Part shown: in pieces, positions 25,421-34,955 of the stretch
How positions within the stretch are numbered: the first letter of the stretch is position 1
Layout: each line of letters starts with the position of its first letter
Source: UBA1672 sp051967755
Lineage (GTDB): Bacteria; Pseudomonadota; Alphaproteobacteria; Micavibrionales; Micavibrionaceae
DNA length: 64,000 bases
Reading direction: 5' to 3'
Assembly: GCA_051967755.1 (NCBI GenBank)
Contig: JBQDYD010000008.1
Location: 1 to 64,000 of the forward strand
Position numbers and translations under genes: made by a program
The notes under the pieces: model-generated
Told to the model about the DNA's origin: nothing
Databases searched by the model: none
The model's input: only the letters and a program-made list of their open reading frames with translations

Positions 25421-25946
25421 AATGCCTCGTTCTTCTTAAAATACTTAATGATTGACGCCCCACAGGGCCCAATAAATCCGCAACATCTTCGATAATGCTA
25501 CCATCCAGATCGTCCAGTGCATTGCGCAGGCAAACAACGGCTTCCGTATCGCCTTCAACACTCAACGCTCGTGTGAAAAACAAAGCGTCACCATCGAGGT
25601 GTCCATCAACCATATCCATCAGAGTTAAAACCGTTCCCGATATTCTGGATTCGGTTTTTGGCGCTTTACGGCGACGATAGGCCTTAAGAAAAGGATGCTC
25701 AGGATGTGCTTTTAAACAAAAAACAAAAGGCAAATTGGTCGGATCAATCAGAAATAATTTATCTTTATGCGGCCCGATGCGATTAAACAATTCCGGTCTG
25801 CTTTGTGAAATGCGCCGGACAATCTTCGACAATATGGGTTGAATGACAAAAAGAGGAACCGGCGCAAGAAGAAGACGCAGCAACTCAGCAAAATGAATTT
25901 GTCGAGCCTCGTACGGATCATTTTTTTCAACGCTAATTGTTTCCAT
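25407..25946 (-). CDS. ubiT: SCP2-domain ubiquinone factor UbiT
   Basis: A 179-residue SCP2/lipid-binding protein that carries ubiquinone intermediates for UbiUV. SRISGTVLTLMDMVDGHLDGDALFFTRALSV (two pieces around residues 95-130) contains the SCP2 core with the DGDALFF strand, which is typical of UbiT/YhbT. Two starts are possible: ATG 25976, only 7 bases from the FNR box, or ATG 25946. A class II start would fall near 25948, favouring 25946 with an almost leaderless mRNA. It is the first gene of the ubiTUV operon. Confidence 0.88.
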   Translation of the reverse strand: METISVEKNDPYEARQIHFAELLRLLLAPVPLFVIQPILSKIVRRISQSRPELFNRIGPHKDKLFLIDPTNLPFVFCLKAHPEHPFLKAYRRRKAPKTESRISGTVLTLMDMVDGHLDGDALFFTRALSVEGDTEAVVCLRNALDDLDGSIIEDVADLLGPVGRQSLSILRRTRHYGSK

Positions 25947-25982
25947 GTGAGAGAGGTTAAAGCAGGTACTGGGCATAATGTA

Positions 25983-25996
25983 TTGACCCAGATCAA
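25983..25996. promoter_or_regulatory. FNR box TTGACCCAGATCAA (ubiTUV / moeA)
   Basis: One mismatch in the left half-site. It is shared by the divergent ubiT and moeA genes. Rightward a TACTGT -10 at 26021-26026 gives a start near 26033 and a 44-base moeA leader. Confidence 0.82.
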
Positions 25997-26076
25997 GTTT
26001 GTTTGGGACATGTGGTGGCTTACTGTTTAGATAACGAAATTAAAAACGGCTTGAGATAAGGTCGTAGGTAGATAAA

Positions 26077-27309
26077 ATGGCAAACATGATTTCTTTTGAT
26101 GAAGCACAGAAAATTGTATGGGACACGGCGCTCGCTCATAAAGTAGGAATAGAGAGTGTGCCTGTTTCTGCTATTGATGGACGAATTTGCGCTGAAACTA
26201 TTGAAGCACCGCTAAGTATTCAGCCTTTCGACAATTCGGCCATGGATGGGTTCGCGGTGCGCCTGTCCGATCTTGAGAGAGTTGCGGAGGATCGTCCGGT
26301 TACACTCCGAAAAACAGCCGTGATCGCCGCGGGTGATGCGCCGCCTGAAGTGGCAATCAAATCCGGTGAATGCGCCCACATTATGACAGGTGCGCCAGTT
26401 CCGCCGGGTGCTGAAGCTGTTGTTCCGGTTGAGCTTGTGAAGCAAAATGGTGAATACATCACTTTCCGTGCACAGCCAAAATCATCTACCAATATTCGCC
26501 GTGCCGGAGAAGATTTTAAAAAAGGCGATCAGTTGCTAAAAGCCGGGGATCATCTTAGTACCGCGCATATTTTGTCACTCGCGACTCTGGGCATTAGTGA
26601 AGTTAAAGTATTTCAAAAACCTCGTGCCGCTTTCCTTGCAACCGGTAAAGAGCTGGTTGATGATTTATCTATTTCTTTAAAACCGGGGCAGGTTTATAAC
26701 TCCAACCGTCCTTATGGTGTTGCTGCTCTCGAAGCTATGGGTGCAGATTGTATAGCGTCACGAACGCTTCAGGATGAAGCGGAACATTTTTCAAAAACGC
26801 TGGATGAATTAAAAGCATTGGATCTTGATATCATTGTCTCCAGTGGCGCGGTTTCTGCTGGAGAATTTGATTTTGTGAAGGAAGGCTTGAAGCAAGCCGG
26901 TGCCGAAATTCTTTACCACAAAACAAGACTTAAACCGGGGAAACCGAACCTGCTGGCCCTATTGCCGAATGGCACACTTTATTTCGGGTTGCCTGGTAAT
27001 CCCGTTGCCAGTGCGGTGGGGTTACGTTTTTTTGTTGATGCTGCTATCAGAGCTATGATGGGGCAAGAGCCGGAAAAACCCATCTACGCAAAGGCAATGA
27101 ATAAATTTTCTAAAAAATCGGGACTGCATATGATTTTAAAAGGGCGTAGCGAGAGCTGGGAGGATGGTTCGCTGACTATTGATCTTTTAGATGGACAAGC
27201 TTCTTTTATGGTTAGCCCGTTCTTGAAAATGGATTGCTGGGTTCACATACCCGAAGATGTGGAAATGATTAAAGCCGGGGATGTAGTCGATATATATCCG
27301 TTGTTTTGA
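26077..27309 (+). CDS. moeA: Molybdopterin molybdenumtransferase
   Basis: A 410-residue MoeA, which inserts molybdate into adenylylated molybdopterin. It shows FDNSAMDGFAVR, then IMTGAPVPPGAEAVVPVE, then VYNSNRPYGVAALEAMGAD, VSSGAVSAGEFDFVKEGL (domain III) and the GLPGNPVASAVGLRFFVDAA motif. All major landmarks are present and the length is standard. It is separated by about 16 kb from the other moa genes of the island, under its own FNR box. The gene is convergent with fnr (7-base gap). Confidence 0.95.
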   Translation: MANMISFDEAQKIVWDTALAHKVGIESVPVSAIDGRICAETIEAPLSIQPFDNSAMDGFAVRLSDLERVAEDRPVTLRKTAVIAAGDAPPEVAIKSGECAHIMTGAPVPPGAEAVVPVELVKQNGEYITFRAQPKSSTNIRRAGEDFKKGDQLLKAGDHLSTAHILSLATLGISEVKVFQKPRAAFLATGKELVDDLSISLKPGQVYNSNRPYGVAALEAMGADCIASRTLQDEAEHFSKTLDELKALDLDIIVSSGAVSAGEFDFVKEGLKQAGAEILYHKTRLKPGKPNLLALLPNGTLYFGLPGNPVASAVGLRFFVDAAIRAMMGQEPEKPIYAKAMNKFSKKSGLHMILKGRSESWEDGSLTIDLLDGQASFMVSPFLKMDCWVHIPEDVEMIKAGDVVDIYPLF

Positions 27310-27316
27310 TGCTGGT

Positions 27317-28057
27317 TTAATGGAGAGGACATTCTTTACAATCCTGCTTGTCATGTGTTGGGCATAGGGCCGCCGTATCGGAATCGCAGAAATGGCAAAG
27401 ACAATAAGCGTCCTGCATTTTGATAGTATCATCCTCTACACTTATGCCCATTTCTTTCATTTGTTTTAATGTTCGTGAAAAGGTTTCGGGCGTCATTCCT
27501 AAATAATTCGCTACGACTTGTTTCTTAAATGGAAGTTTAAAATCCAATTTGTCGTGCCCTTGATCAAGGTGTTTCAAAAGAAAATAATAACCAACCCGTT
27601 GCAAGGGTGATTTGATATTCATCGCATCAATTTGATGCATGGCGTTTTTATAATGGCGTGTGACAATACACAGAAGGTTTATAGAGAATTGATTATCTTC
27701 TAAGATGTGAGTCTTTATGATTTTTTCGGGAATCATAAGCAATCTTACATCGGACATTGCCTGAACATTAATGGGAGATGGACCGCCCATAAACATAACA
27801 GCCTCCATGCAGGTATCACCTGCTTCCAACAGGCGTATAGTTGCTTCCTCACCTTCTTCCCCAATACGTGTTGTTTTAAGTGAACCCTCAATAATGAGAT
27901 AGATATATTCCGGCTTGTCGCCTTGCTGGACCAAAAGACGTCCGGTTTCAAAATCCTGCATCACAGAATGTTGCAGAAGCGTTTGAAGGCTTTCTTCTGA
28001 AAGGTTTTCAAAAAGCTGCGGCTTTTTTTGTTCCTGAAATCCTGCGGGCAGCTGCAT
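27317..28057 (-). CDS. Crp/Fnr regulator with C-terminal cysteine cluster
   Basis: A 246-residue Crp/Fnr-family regulator. The cyclic-nucleotide-fold sensor lies at about 20-140, the dimer helix at about 118-150 and the winged helix-turn-helix at about 178-215. The recognition helix PETFSR (190-195) carries the E-SR residues that read TTGAT, matching the boxes seen here. Classical FNR places its cluster cysteines at the N terminus; this one has none there. It has six cysteines in the last 28 residues instead (219, 221, 224, 232, 240, 243). A C-terminal cluster is known in Bacillus Fnr. It is expressed from the FNR box at 28097, almost leaderless, so probably autoregulated. Confidence 0.9.
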   Translation of the reverse strand: MQLPAGFQEQKKPQLFENLSEESLQTLLQHSVMQDFETGRLLVQQGDKPEYIYLIIEGSLKTTRIGEEGEEATIRLLEAGDTCMEAVMFMGGPSPINVQAMSDVRLLMIPEKIIKTHILEDNQFSINLLCIVTRHYKNAMHQIDAMNIKSPLQRVGYYFLLKHLDQGHDKLDFKLPFKKQVVANYLGMTPETFSRTLKQMKEMGISVEDDTIKMQDAYCLCHFCDSDTAALCPTHDKQDCKECPLH

Positions 28058-28096
28058 CGTTTTCCATCTTTATTTAAGTCATAATTCTAAAACTTC

Positions 28097-28110
28097 TTGA
28101 TCTGAATCAA
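28097..28110. promoter_or_regulatory. FNR box TTGATCTGAATCAA (fnr / narK)
   Basis: Perfect half-sites between the divergent fnr-like gene and narK1. The centre is 46.5 bases from the regulator start and 115.5 from the narK1 ATG. AATAAT at 28134-28139 could be the rightward -10. Confidence 0.88.
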
Positions 28111-28218
28111 GGGCAATAATCTAACAATGTCGGAATAATAGAAGATCAGCGAAGAGAATCATAGGATCTTTCGTGAAAAAATAGAAGCAATTTTAAATAG
28201 TTGGCGGAGCCTACCGAC

Positions 28219-29496
28219 ATGATTACCAAAACAGATCAAACCAGAGCATTAACACTGAGCACATTGGCATTCACTGTATGTTTTGCAATATGGACAATTT
28301 TTTCAATTCTAGGTGTCCAAATAAAAGAGGATCTGGGGTTAAATGATACGCAGTTCGGAATTTTGATCGCCACCCCGGTTCTCACGGGATCACTCAGTCG
28401 CCTGATTTTGGGAATTTGGGCGGATCAATATGGTGGCCGGATCGTGATGGCTTTGACCATGATGGCATCCGCTGTTGCAACCTACCTTCTGTCCTCAGTC
28501 GGAACCTATGAAATGTTTCTGGTGGCAGCGTTGGGGGTTGGTTTGGCCGGTGGCGGCTTTGCCGTCGGTGTGGCTTATGTCTCCCAGTGGTATGAAAAGG
28601 AAAAGCAAGGTACGGCTCTTGGTATATTTGGTGTCGGTAACGTTGGTGCGGCGATAACGAATTTCGGAGCGCCCTTTTTGCTGGTGGCCTTGGGCTGGCA
28701 AGGAATGGCACAAGTCTATGCCGCCATTATGTTCATTGCTGCTGTTTTGTTTTATTTGCTTACAAAAGATGATCCTAAAATTGCAGCGCGGCGCGCAAAA
28801 AATGAAAAGCCGCGCGGCATTCTGGAGCAAATGGAGCCTTTAAAGCGGCTGCAGGTCTGGCGATTCTCACTATACTATTTCTTTGTCTTTGGTGCTTTTG
28901 TAGCTCTGGCGCTCTGGCTTCCACGTTATTATGTCGGCGTTTACGACCTTGATATTAAAACAGCTGGTATGCTGGCGGCGGCCTATGCTTTACCAGGGTC
29001 TATTTTCCGCGCATTGGGCGGCTGGATGTCTGATAAATGGGGCGCGCGCGCCGTTATGTACTGGACTTTTATCGCTTGCGTGGTCTGTACCTTCCTGATG
29101 TCTTACCCCGCAACGGACTATGTTGTGCATGGTATTGATGGCCCTATTGAATTTACAATTGCAATTAGTTTGCCGTTTTTCGTGTTTCTAACCGTTGTGC
29201 TGGGGTTTTTCATGTCTCTTGGAAAAGCGGCTGTTTATAAGCATATTCCGGTTTATTACCCCGACCATGTTGGAGCTGTTGGCGGCGTCGTCGGTCTGAT
29301 TGGCGGATTAGGTGGCTTTGTATTGCCTATTACCTTCGGTATTATGAATGATGTTGTTGGTGTATGGACAAGCTGTTTTATGCTTCTTTTCTTCATCACT
29401 GCGATTGCCTTGGCATGGATGCATGGTGCTATCGTCATCATGGAACGCAATATCGAAAAATCAAAATACTTACCAGAATTAGAACCAGCGGAATAA
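28219..29496 (+). CDS. narK1: Nitrate transporter, NarK1-type MFS
   Basis: A 425-residue major-facilitator transporter with twelve membrane segments. I start at ATG 28219 with GCGGAG 9 bases upstream; the frame also has a TTG at 28201. The nitrate signature regions GLAGGGFAVGVAYVSQWY (segment 5) and GVGNVGAAITNF, and the second GAVGGVVGLIGGLGGFVLP (segment 11) are intact. Proton-coupled nitrate uptake is the usual role of NarK1. It is followed 16 bases later by a second, larger NarK. Confidence 0.92.
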   Translation: MITKTDQTRALTLSTLAFTVCFAIWTIFSILGVQIKEDLGLNDTQFGILIATPVLTGSLSRLILGIWADQYGGRIVMALTMMASAVATYLLSSVGTYEMFLVAALGVGLAGGGFAVGVAYVSQWYEKEKQGTALGIFGVGNVGAAITNFGAPFLLVALGWQGMAQVYAAIMFIAAVLFYLLTKDDPKIAARRAKNEKPRGILEQMEPLKRLQVWRFSLYYFFVFGAFVALALWLPRYYVGVYDLDIKTAGMLAAAYALPGSIFRALGGWMSDKWGARAVMYWTFIACVVCTFLMSYPATDYVVHGIDGPIEFTIAISLPFFVFLTVVLGFFMSLGKAAVYKHIPVYYPDHVGAVGGVVGLIGGLGGFVLPITFGIMNDVVGVWTSCFMLLFFITAIALAWMHGAIVIMERNIEKSKYLPELEPAE

Positions 29497-29512
29497 AAAA
29501 GGAGACGCCCTC

Positions 29513-31123
29513 ATGGGAAAAGATATTCAAAATTGGAATCCAGAAAACGAAGAACAATGGCGTTCTGGTGGATCAAAAACAGCATGGCGCAATTTATGGA
29601 TTTCCATTCCCTGCTTGCTGTGTGGATTTGCTGTTTGGCTGTATTGGGGCATTATCACGGTACAGATGCTCAATCTTGGCTTTGCGTTTGAACAATCTGA
29701 ACTATTCACTTTATCAGCAATCGCCGGATTAACCGGGGCAACACTTCGGATTCCATCCACCTTCTTCATCCGTTTGGCCGGTGGGAGAAATACGATTTTC
29801 TTTACCACCGCTTTGCTAATCCTTCCTGCTCTGGGCACAGGCTTTGCCCTACAAGATAAAGACACGCCGCTTTGGGTATTTCAGCTCTTGGCCTTACTTT
29901 CCGGTTTTGGCGGCGGTAATTTTGCCTCTTCCATGTCAAACATCAGCTTTTTCTTTCCAAAGAAAGTACAAGGTTTGTCTCTCGGCCTGAACGCAGGTTT
30001 AGGAAATGCTGGTGTCACAACAATGCAGATACTCATTCCCCTGTTCATGACCTTTGCCGCCTTTGGTGGCGATCCCATGATTCTCGAAAACACAAGTGGC
30101 ACGCTGATCGGTAAAATTGAAGCCGGTTCCGAGACGTGGATTCACAATGCCGGGTTTATCTGGGTTGCCATTCTTGTGCCGCTCGTAATTGCGGCCTGGT
30201 TTGGCATGAACAATATTCGCGCCGAGCATGTCTCGCCGAATATTGGCGCCGCTCCGGTCGCGTTCTTCCAGATTTCGGTAATGCTCATCATCGGGTTTGC
30301 AACGGCGATTTTCGGTCTGTGGCTTATGCTTCCAGAGGCTGCGAATGGAAGCGGTTTCGAAGTCAGCAAATGGATTGTCTTGCCCTTAGTCATCGCTCTC
30401 ACCGTGCTTCTTCTTAAGATGATCCCCGGGGAAACAGGGCAGAATCTCAAACGCCAATATAAGATTTTCAAACATCCCCATACATGGATTATGACGGTTA
30501 TTTATACAATGACATTCGGATCTTTTATCGGGTTTGCGGCTTCTTTTCCCCTCTCAATCAAAGTTATTTTTGGCTTCCAGCATATGGTGAACGAAGCAGG
30601 CGTTATGACGCATGATATAGCCAATCCAAACGGACCGAGCGCTTTGATGTATGCATGGATGGGGCCGTTCATCGGAGCCTTTATCCGCCCTGTCGGCGGC
30701 TGGATTTCTGACAAGCTGGGCGGTGCTCTGGTGACGCAAATTTGCTCCATTATCATGGTCGCCAGCGCATTAGGGGTTGCCTACTACATGAAGGCCGCTT
30801 ATGCCTCAGCAACGCCGGAAGAGTATTTTGTCCCCTTCTTTATCCTGTTTTTGGTTTTGTTTGCAGCGACAGGTATTGGAAATGGTTCAACTTTCCGCAC
30901 CATTGCGATGGTGTTTGACCGTGAGCAGGCCGGTCCTGTACTGGGGTGGACCTCCGCAGTTGCAGCTTATGGAGCCTTTATTATTCCGCAGGTTCTGGGG
31001 GAACAAATTAAAGCGACAACACCTGAAATTGCACTATACGGATTTGCAGCCTTTTACGCCGTCTGTGTAATTTTGAATTGGTGGGCATATTTACGACCCG
31101 GTGCAGAACATAAAAATCCATAA
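29513..31123 (+). CDS. narK2: Nitrate/nitrite transporter, NarK2-type MFS
   Basis: A 536-residue MFS transporter, longer than NarK1 and with AAAAGGAGA upstream of ATG 29513. GGGNFASSMSNISFFFPKKV and GLNAGLGNAGVTTMQ are the nitrate signature, with a second copy at TGIGNGSTFRTIAMVF. Large periplasmic or cytoplasmic loops explain the extra length. NarK2 types exchange nitrate for nitrite. Other bacteria carry NarK1-NarK2 as one fused protein; here they are two adjacent genes, together supplying substrate to NarGHI. Confidence 0.92.
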   Translation: MGKDIQNWNPENEEQWRSGGSKTAWRNLWISIPCLLCGFAVWLYWGIITVQMLNLGFAFEQSELFTLSAIAGLTGATLRIPSTFFIRLAGGRNTIFFTTALLILPALGTGFALQDKDTPLWVFQLLALLSGFGGGNFASSMSNISFFFPKKVQGLSLGLNAGLGNAGVTTMQILIPLFMTFAAFGGDPMILENTSGTLIGKIEAGSETWIHNAGFIWVAILVPLVIAAWFGMNNIRAEHVSPNIGAAPVAFFQISVMLIIGFATAIFGLWLMLPEAANGSGFEVSKWIVLPLVIALTVLLLKMIPGETGQNLKRQYKIFKHPHTWIMTVIYTMTFGSFIGFAASFPLSIKVIFGFQHMVNEAGVMTHDIANPNGPSALMYAWMGPFIGAFIRPVGGWISDKLGGALVTQICSIIMVASALGVAYYMKAAYASATPEEYFVPFFILFLVLFAATGIGNGSTFRTIAMVFDREQAGPVLGWTSAVAAYGAFIIPQVLGEQIKATTPEIALYGFAAFYAVCVILNWWAYLRPGAEHKNP

Positions 31124-31144
31124 AAACGGAAAAAAGAATACCTC

Positions 31145-31158
31145 TTGATTCAGATCAA
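31145..31158 (+). promoter_or_regulatory. FNR box TTGATTCAGATCAA (narGHJI)
   Basis: Perfect half-sites, centre 72.5 bases before narG, which fits a start near 31193 and a leader of about 30 bases. Confidence 0.9.
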
Positions 31159-31223
31159 GGGACGTTACTGTAAAAAAACTAAAATTTGTACGCAAAATAA
31201 AGAATTCTAAGGAGCATATCGCG

Positions 31224-34200
31224 ATGAGCTATTTTATTGATCGCATCAGCTATTTCGCCCAAAACCGTGAAAAGTTTTCGGATGGACACGGTGTAACGAC
31301 CGAAGAAAATCGCGCATGGGAGAGTGCATATCGTGATCGTTGGGCGCATGATAAAATTGTTCGCTCAACTCATGGCGTGAACTGTACTGGATCATGCTCT
31401 TGGAAAATCTATGTAAAAAATGGCTTGATCACATGGGAAACACAGCAGACCGATTATCCACGTACACGTCCCGATCTTCCCAATCATGAACCTCGCGGTT
31501 GTTCTCGTGGCGCAAGTTACAGCTGGTATATTTATTCTGCTAACCGCCTTAAATACCCTATGGTGCGCAAGCAACTGCTTCAACTTTGGCGTAGAACCAA
31601 AAAACAGGTAGGTGGTGACCCTGTTGAAGCATGGAAAACTATCCAAGCCGACCCGGTATTACGTCAGTCCTATCAAAAAGTGAGAGGCTTAGGTGGCTTT
31701 GTCCGTGCGGGATGGGATGAAGCAAATGAAATTGTGGCGGCATCTAATATTTATACAATTAAAGAACATGGGCCTGACCGTATTATTGGTTTTTCACCTA
31801 TCCCTGCTATGTCCATGATTTCATATGCCGCAGGCTCTCGCTACTTATCATTGCTTGGTGGTGTTTGTATGAGTTTTTACGACTGGTATTGCGATTTGCC
31901 ACCGTCTTCTCCACAAACATGGGGCGAGCAAACAGACGTGCCAGAAAGCGCGGATTGGTATAATTCCGGTTTTATCATGATGTGGGGATCGAACGTCCCA
32001 CAAACTCGTACACCTGACGCTCACTTTATGACCGAAGCACGTTATAAAGGAACGCAGGTTGTAACGGTTACACCTGATTATTCCGAAGCCTCGAAATTTG
32101 GTGATATCTGGCTAAATCCCCGTCAAGGAACGGATGCGGCTATGGGTATGGCGATGGGGCATGTGATCCTTAAAGAGTTTCACATTGATAATCCATCCGA
32201 ATATTTCGATGATTATTGCCGTGCCTATACCGATATGCCTTTCCTCGTGAAATTAGAAGAACGTGATGGTCGTTACGTGCCAGGTAGGATGGTTCGCGCC
32301 TCTGACTTTGCCAAGAATCTCGGGCAGAAGAATAACCCCGAATGGAAAACCGTGTGTTTTGATGAGGAAACTGGCGACATTACCGTACCGACCGGTTCAA
32401 TCGGTTTCCGTTGGGGCGAAGAAGGGAAATGGAATATTGTTCCAACTGACTCTAAAACCGGTAAAAATATTCGTCCGCGCAAAACATTGCTTGGCGATCA
32501 CGATGATGTTTTGAACGTTGGCTTCCCTTATTTTGCAGGACAAGAGCATGAGCATGATTATTTCCAGACCAATGAAAACGAGGAGATATTAGATCGCAAT
32601 ATACCCGTTAAGTATCTTGATCTGAACGGGGAGAAGGTTGCTGTTGCCTGTGTGTTCGATTTGCTTTGCGCTAATTACGGTATTGCTCGGGACGGTTTAG
32701 GCGGTGAGCATGTGGCATCAAGTTATGAAGATAATATTCCGTACACTCCTAAATGGCAGGAAAACATTACCGGTGTTCCAGCGGAAAAGGTTATTCAGGT
32801 CGCCCGTTCTTTCGCACAAAACGCCCATGTTACCAAAGGGAAATCCATGATCATCATCGGTGCGGCGATGAACCACTGGTATCACATGGATATGAATTAC
32901 CGTGCCTGCATTAACATGTTGGTGTTCTGTGGCTGCGTTGGACAATCAGGAGGTGGTTGGTCGCATTATGTCGGGCAGGAAAAGCTCCGTCCACAGACCG
33001 GTTGGTTGCCCTTAGCTTTTGCGTTGGACTGGACGCGTCCGCCTCGTCAACAAAACTCCACGTCATTTTTCTATGCGCACACCGATCAGTGGCGCTATGA
33101 AACTCTGGAAATGGATGAGATCCTTTCTCCATTGGCAGATAAAGAAAAATGGAAAGGATCTTTGATTGACTGCAATATCCGGTCCGAGCGTATGGGATGG
33201 TTGCCCTCCGCACCACAATTGGAGGAGAACCCTCTTGAACTTGTAAAACAAGCAGAAAAACAGAAGAAAGACCCGGTTGACTATGTGGTTGAACGACTGT
33301 CTTCCGGTGACCTGCGTATGTCTTGTGAGGATCCAGACAACCCGGCTAACTGGCCGCGCAATATGTTTGTCTGGCGTTCTAATATTCTGGGCTCTTCTGG
33401 TAAGGGGCATGAATATTTCATGAAGCATTTCCTGGGCACACAACACGGCGTGCAGGGTAAAGACTTGGGCGAAGAAGGCCCTGGACGCAGCGCTGAAGTC
33501 GTCTGGCACGATGAGGCCCCTGAAGGAAAACTGGATCTGGTGGTAACACTTGACTTCCGCATGTCCACCACGTGCGTTTATTCCGATATCGTCCTGCCGA
33601 CCGCAAGCTGGTATGAGAAAAATGACTTGAACACATCGGATATGCATCCGTTCATTCACCCGCTTTCCAAAGCGATTGATCCAGTCTGGCAGAGTAAGTC
33701 TGACTGGGAAATCTATAAAGGCTTTGCCAAGAAATTCTCAGAGCTTTGTCCGGGACATTTAGGGGTTGAAAAAGAGATTGTTCTGAACCCCATTCAACAT
33801 GATACCGCGGGCGAGCTAGCACAACCAGATGTTAAAGAATGGCGCAAAGGGGAATGCGATCTGATCCCCGGTAAAACCGCACCGATGATGAAGGTGGTTG
33901 AACGGGATTATCCGGCAACTTTTGAGCGTTTTACGTCCCTTGGACCATTATTGGAAAAACTTGGCAATGGCGGAAAAGGGATCGGCTGGAATACCGACCA
34001 CGAAGTAGACTTCCTGAAAAAACTGAATGGCGAAAACAAGGAAGGACGCGCTAAAATTGAAACGGACATTGACGCGTGTGAAACCGTGATGACACTTGCA
34101 CCTGAAACCAATGGTGAAGTGGCTGTTAAAGCGTGGGATGCCCTCGGTAAGATTACCGGGCGTGATCATAAGCATCTGGCTTTGCCCAAAGAAGATGAAA

Positions 34201-34955
34201 AAATCCGTTTCCGTGATATTCAGGCTCAACCACGTAAGATCATTAGTTCCCCCACATGGAGTGGTCTGGAGTCCGAGCATGTCTCTTATACTGCGGGCTA
34301 TACCAACGTACATGAATTTATTCCGTGGCGTACTTTAACCGGACGCCAACAGCTTTATCAGGATCATCCATGGATGCTGGATTTCGGTGAGGGTTTAGTA
34401 TCTTACCGCCCACCGATCAACACGCGCACGGTGCAGCATATGTTGGATGAACACGGAGAAGAATCTCCAACAATCCTCTTGAACTTCATTACGCCGCACC
34501 AGAAGTGGGGTATTCACTCTACCTATACGGATAATCTCCATATGCTCACGCTATCCCGCGGCGGTCCGATTGTCTGGCTAAGTGAAACCGATGCCACGAA
34601 GATTGGCATTAAAGACAATGACTGGTTGGAAGTGTTCAACACCAACGGTGCCATTGTCGCCCGCGCAGTTGTCTCTCAACGCGTTAATGAGGGCATGTTG
34701 ATGATGTATCATGCGCAAGAGAAACTGGTGCACACGCCGGGCAGTAAAATTACCAATGCCCGAGGCGGTATTCACAATTCCGTGACAAGGGCGACTGTCA
34801 AACCGACACATATGATCGGTGCTTATGCGCAGCTTGCTTACGGTTTTAATTACTACGGAACGGTCGGTTCTAATCGTGATGAATTTGTTATTGTCCGCAA
34901 GATGGAAAAGGTGGACTGGATGGACGAACCGGCTGAAGTGGAGGCTGCAGAATAA
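31224..34955 (+). CDS. narG: Respiratory nitrate reductase alpha subunit
   Basis: A 1243-residue membrane-bound nitrate reductase catalytic subunit carrying the Mo-bisMGD cofactor. The [4Fe-4S] FS0 motif is His50, Cys54, Cys58 and Cys93 (HGVNCTGSCSW, then EPRGCSRGA), the same numbering as in E. coli NarG. The Mo-ligand aspartate lies in FYDWYCDLPPSSP (Asp224). No Tat signal is present, as expected for the cytoplasm-facing NarG. The length is normal. The stop overlaps narH (TAATG). It reduces nitrate to nitrite; no nitrite reductase is seen in this window. Confidence 0.97.
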   Translation: MSYFIDRISYFAQNREKFSDGHGVTTEENRAWESAYRDRWAHDKIVRSTHGVNCTGSCSWKIYVKNGLITWETQQTDYPRTRPDLPNHEPRGCSRGASYSWYIYSANRLKYPMVRKQLLQLWRRTKKQVGGDPVEAWKTIQADPVLRQSYQKVRGLGGFVRAGWDEANEIVAASNIYTIKEHGPDRIIGFSPIPAMSMISYAAGSRYLSLLGGVCMSFYDWYCDLPPSSPQTWGEQTDVPESADWYNSGFIMMWGSNVPQTRTPDAHFMTEARYKGTQVVTVTPDYSEASKFGDIWLNPRQGTDAAMGMAMGHVILKEFHIDNPSEYFDDYCRAYTDMPFLVKLEERDGRYVPGRMVRASDFAKNLGQKNNPEWKTVCFDEETGDITVPTGSIGFRWGEEGKWNIVPTDSKTGKNIRPRKTLLGDHDDVLNVGFPYFAGQEHEHDYFQTNENEEILDRNIPVKYLDLNGEKVAVACVFDLLCANYGIARDGLGGEHVASSYEDNIPYTPKWQENITGVPAEKVIQVARSFAQNAHVTKGKSMIIIGAAMNHWYHMDMNYRACINMLVFCGCVGQSGGGWSHYVGQEKLRPQTGWLPLAFALDWTRPPRQQNSTSFFYAHTDQWRYETLEMDEILSPLADKEKWKGSLIDCNIRSERMGWLPSAPQLEENPLELVKQAEKQKKDPVDYVVERLSSGDLRMSCEDPDNPANWPRNMFVWRSNILGSSGKGHEYFMKHFLGTQHGVQGKDLGEEGPGRSAEVVWHDEAPEGKLDLVVTLDFRMSTTCVYSDIVLPTASWYEKNDLNTSDMHPFIHPLSKAIDPVWQSKSDWEIYKGFAKKFSELCPGHLGVEKEIVLNPIQHDTAGELAQPDVKEWRKGECDLIPGKTAPMMKVVERDYPATFERFTSLGPLLEKLGNGGKGIGWNTDHEVDFLKKLNGENKEGRAKIETDIDACETVMTLAPETNGEVAVKAWDALGKITGRDHKHLALPKEDEKIRFRDIQAQPRKIISSPTWSGLESEHVSYTAGYTNVHEFIPWRTLTGRQQLYQDHPWMLDFGEGLVSYRPPINTRTVQHMLDEHGEESPTILLNFITPHQKWGIHSTYTDNLHMLTLSRGGPIVWLSETDATKIGIKDNDWLEVFNTNGAIVARAVVSQRVNEGMLMMYHAQEKLVHTPGSKITNARGGIHNSVTRATVKPTHMIGAYAQLAYGFNYYGTVGSNRDEFVIVRKMEKVDWMDEPAEVEAAE

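Noticed and set aside
33063..33659. Minus frame antisense to narG
   Set aside because: Shadow frame of a conserved catalytic subunit.
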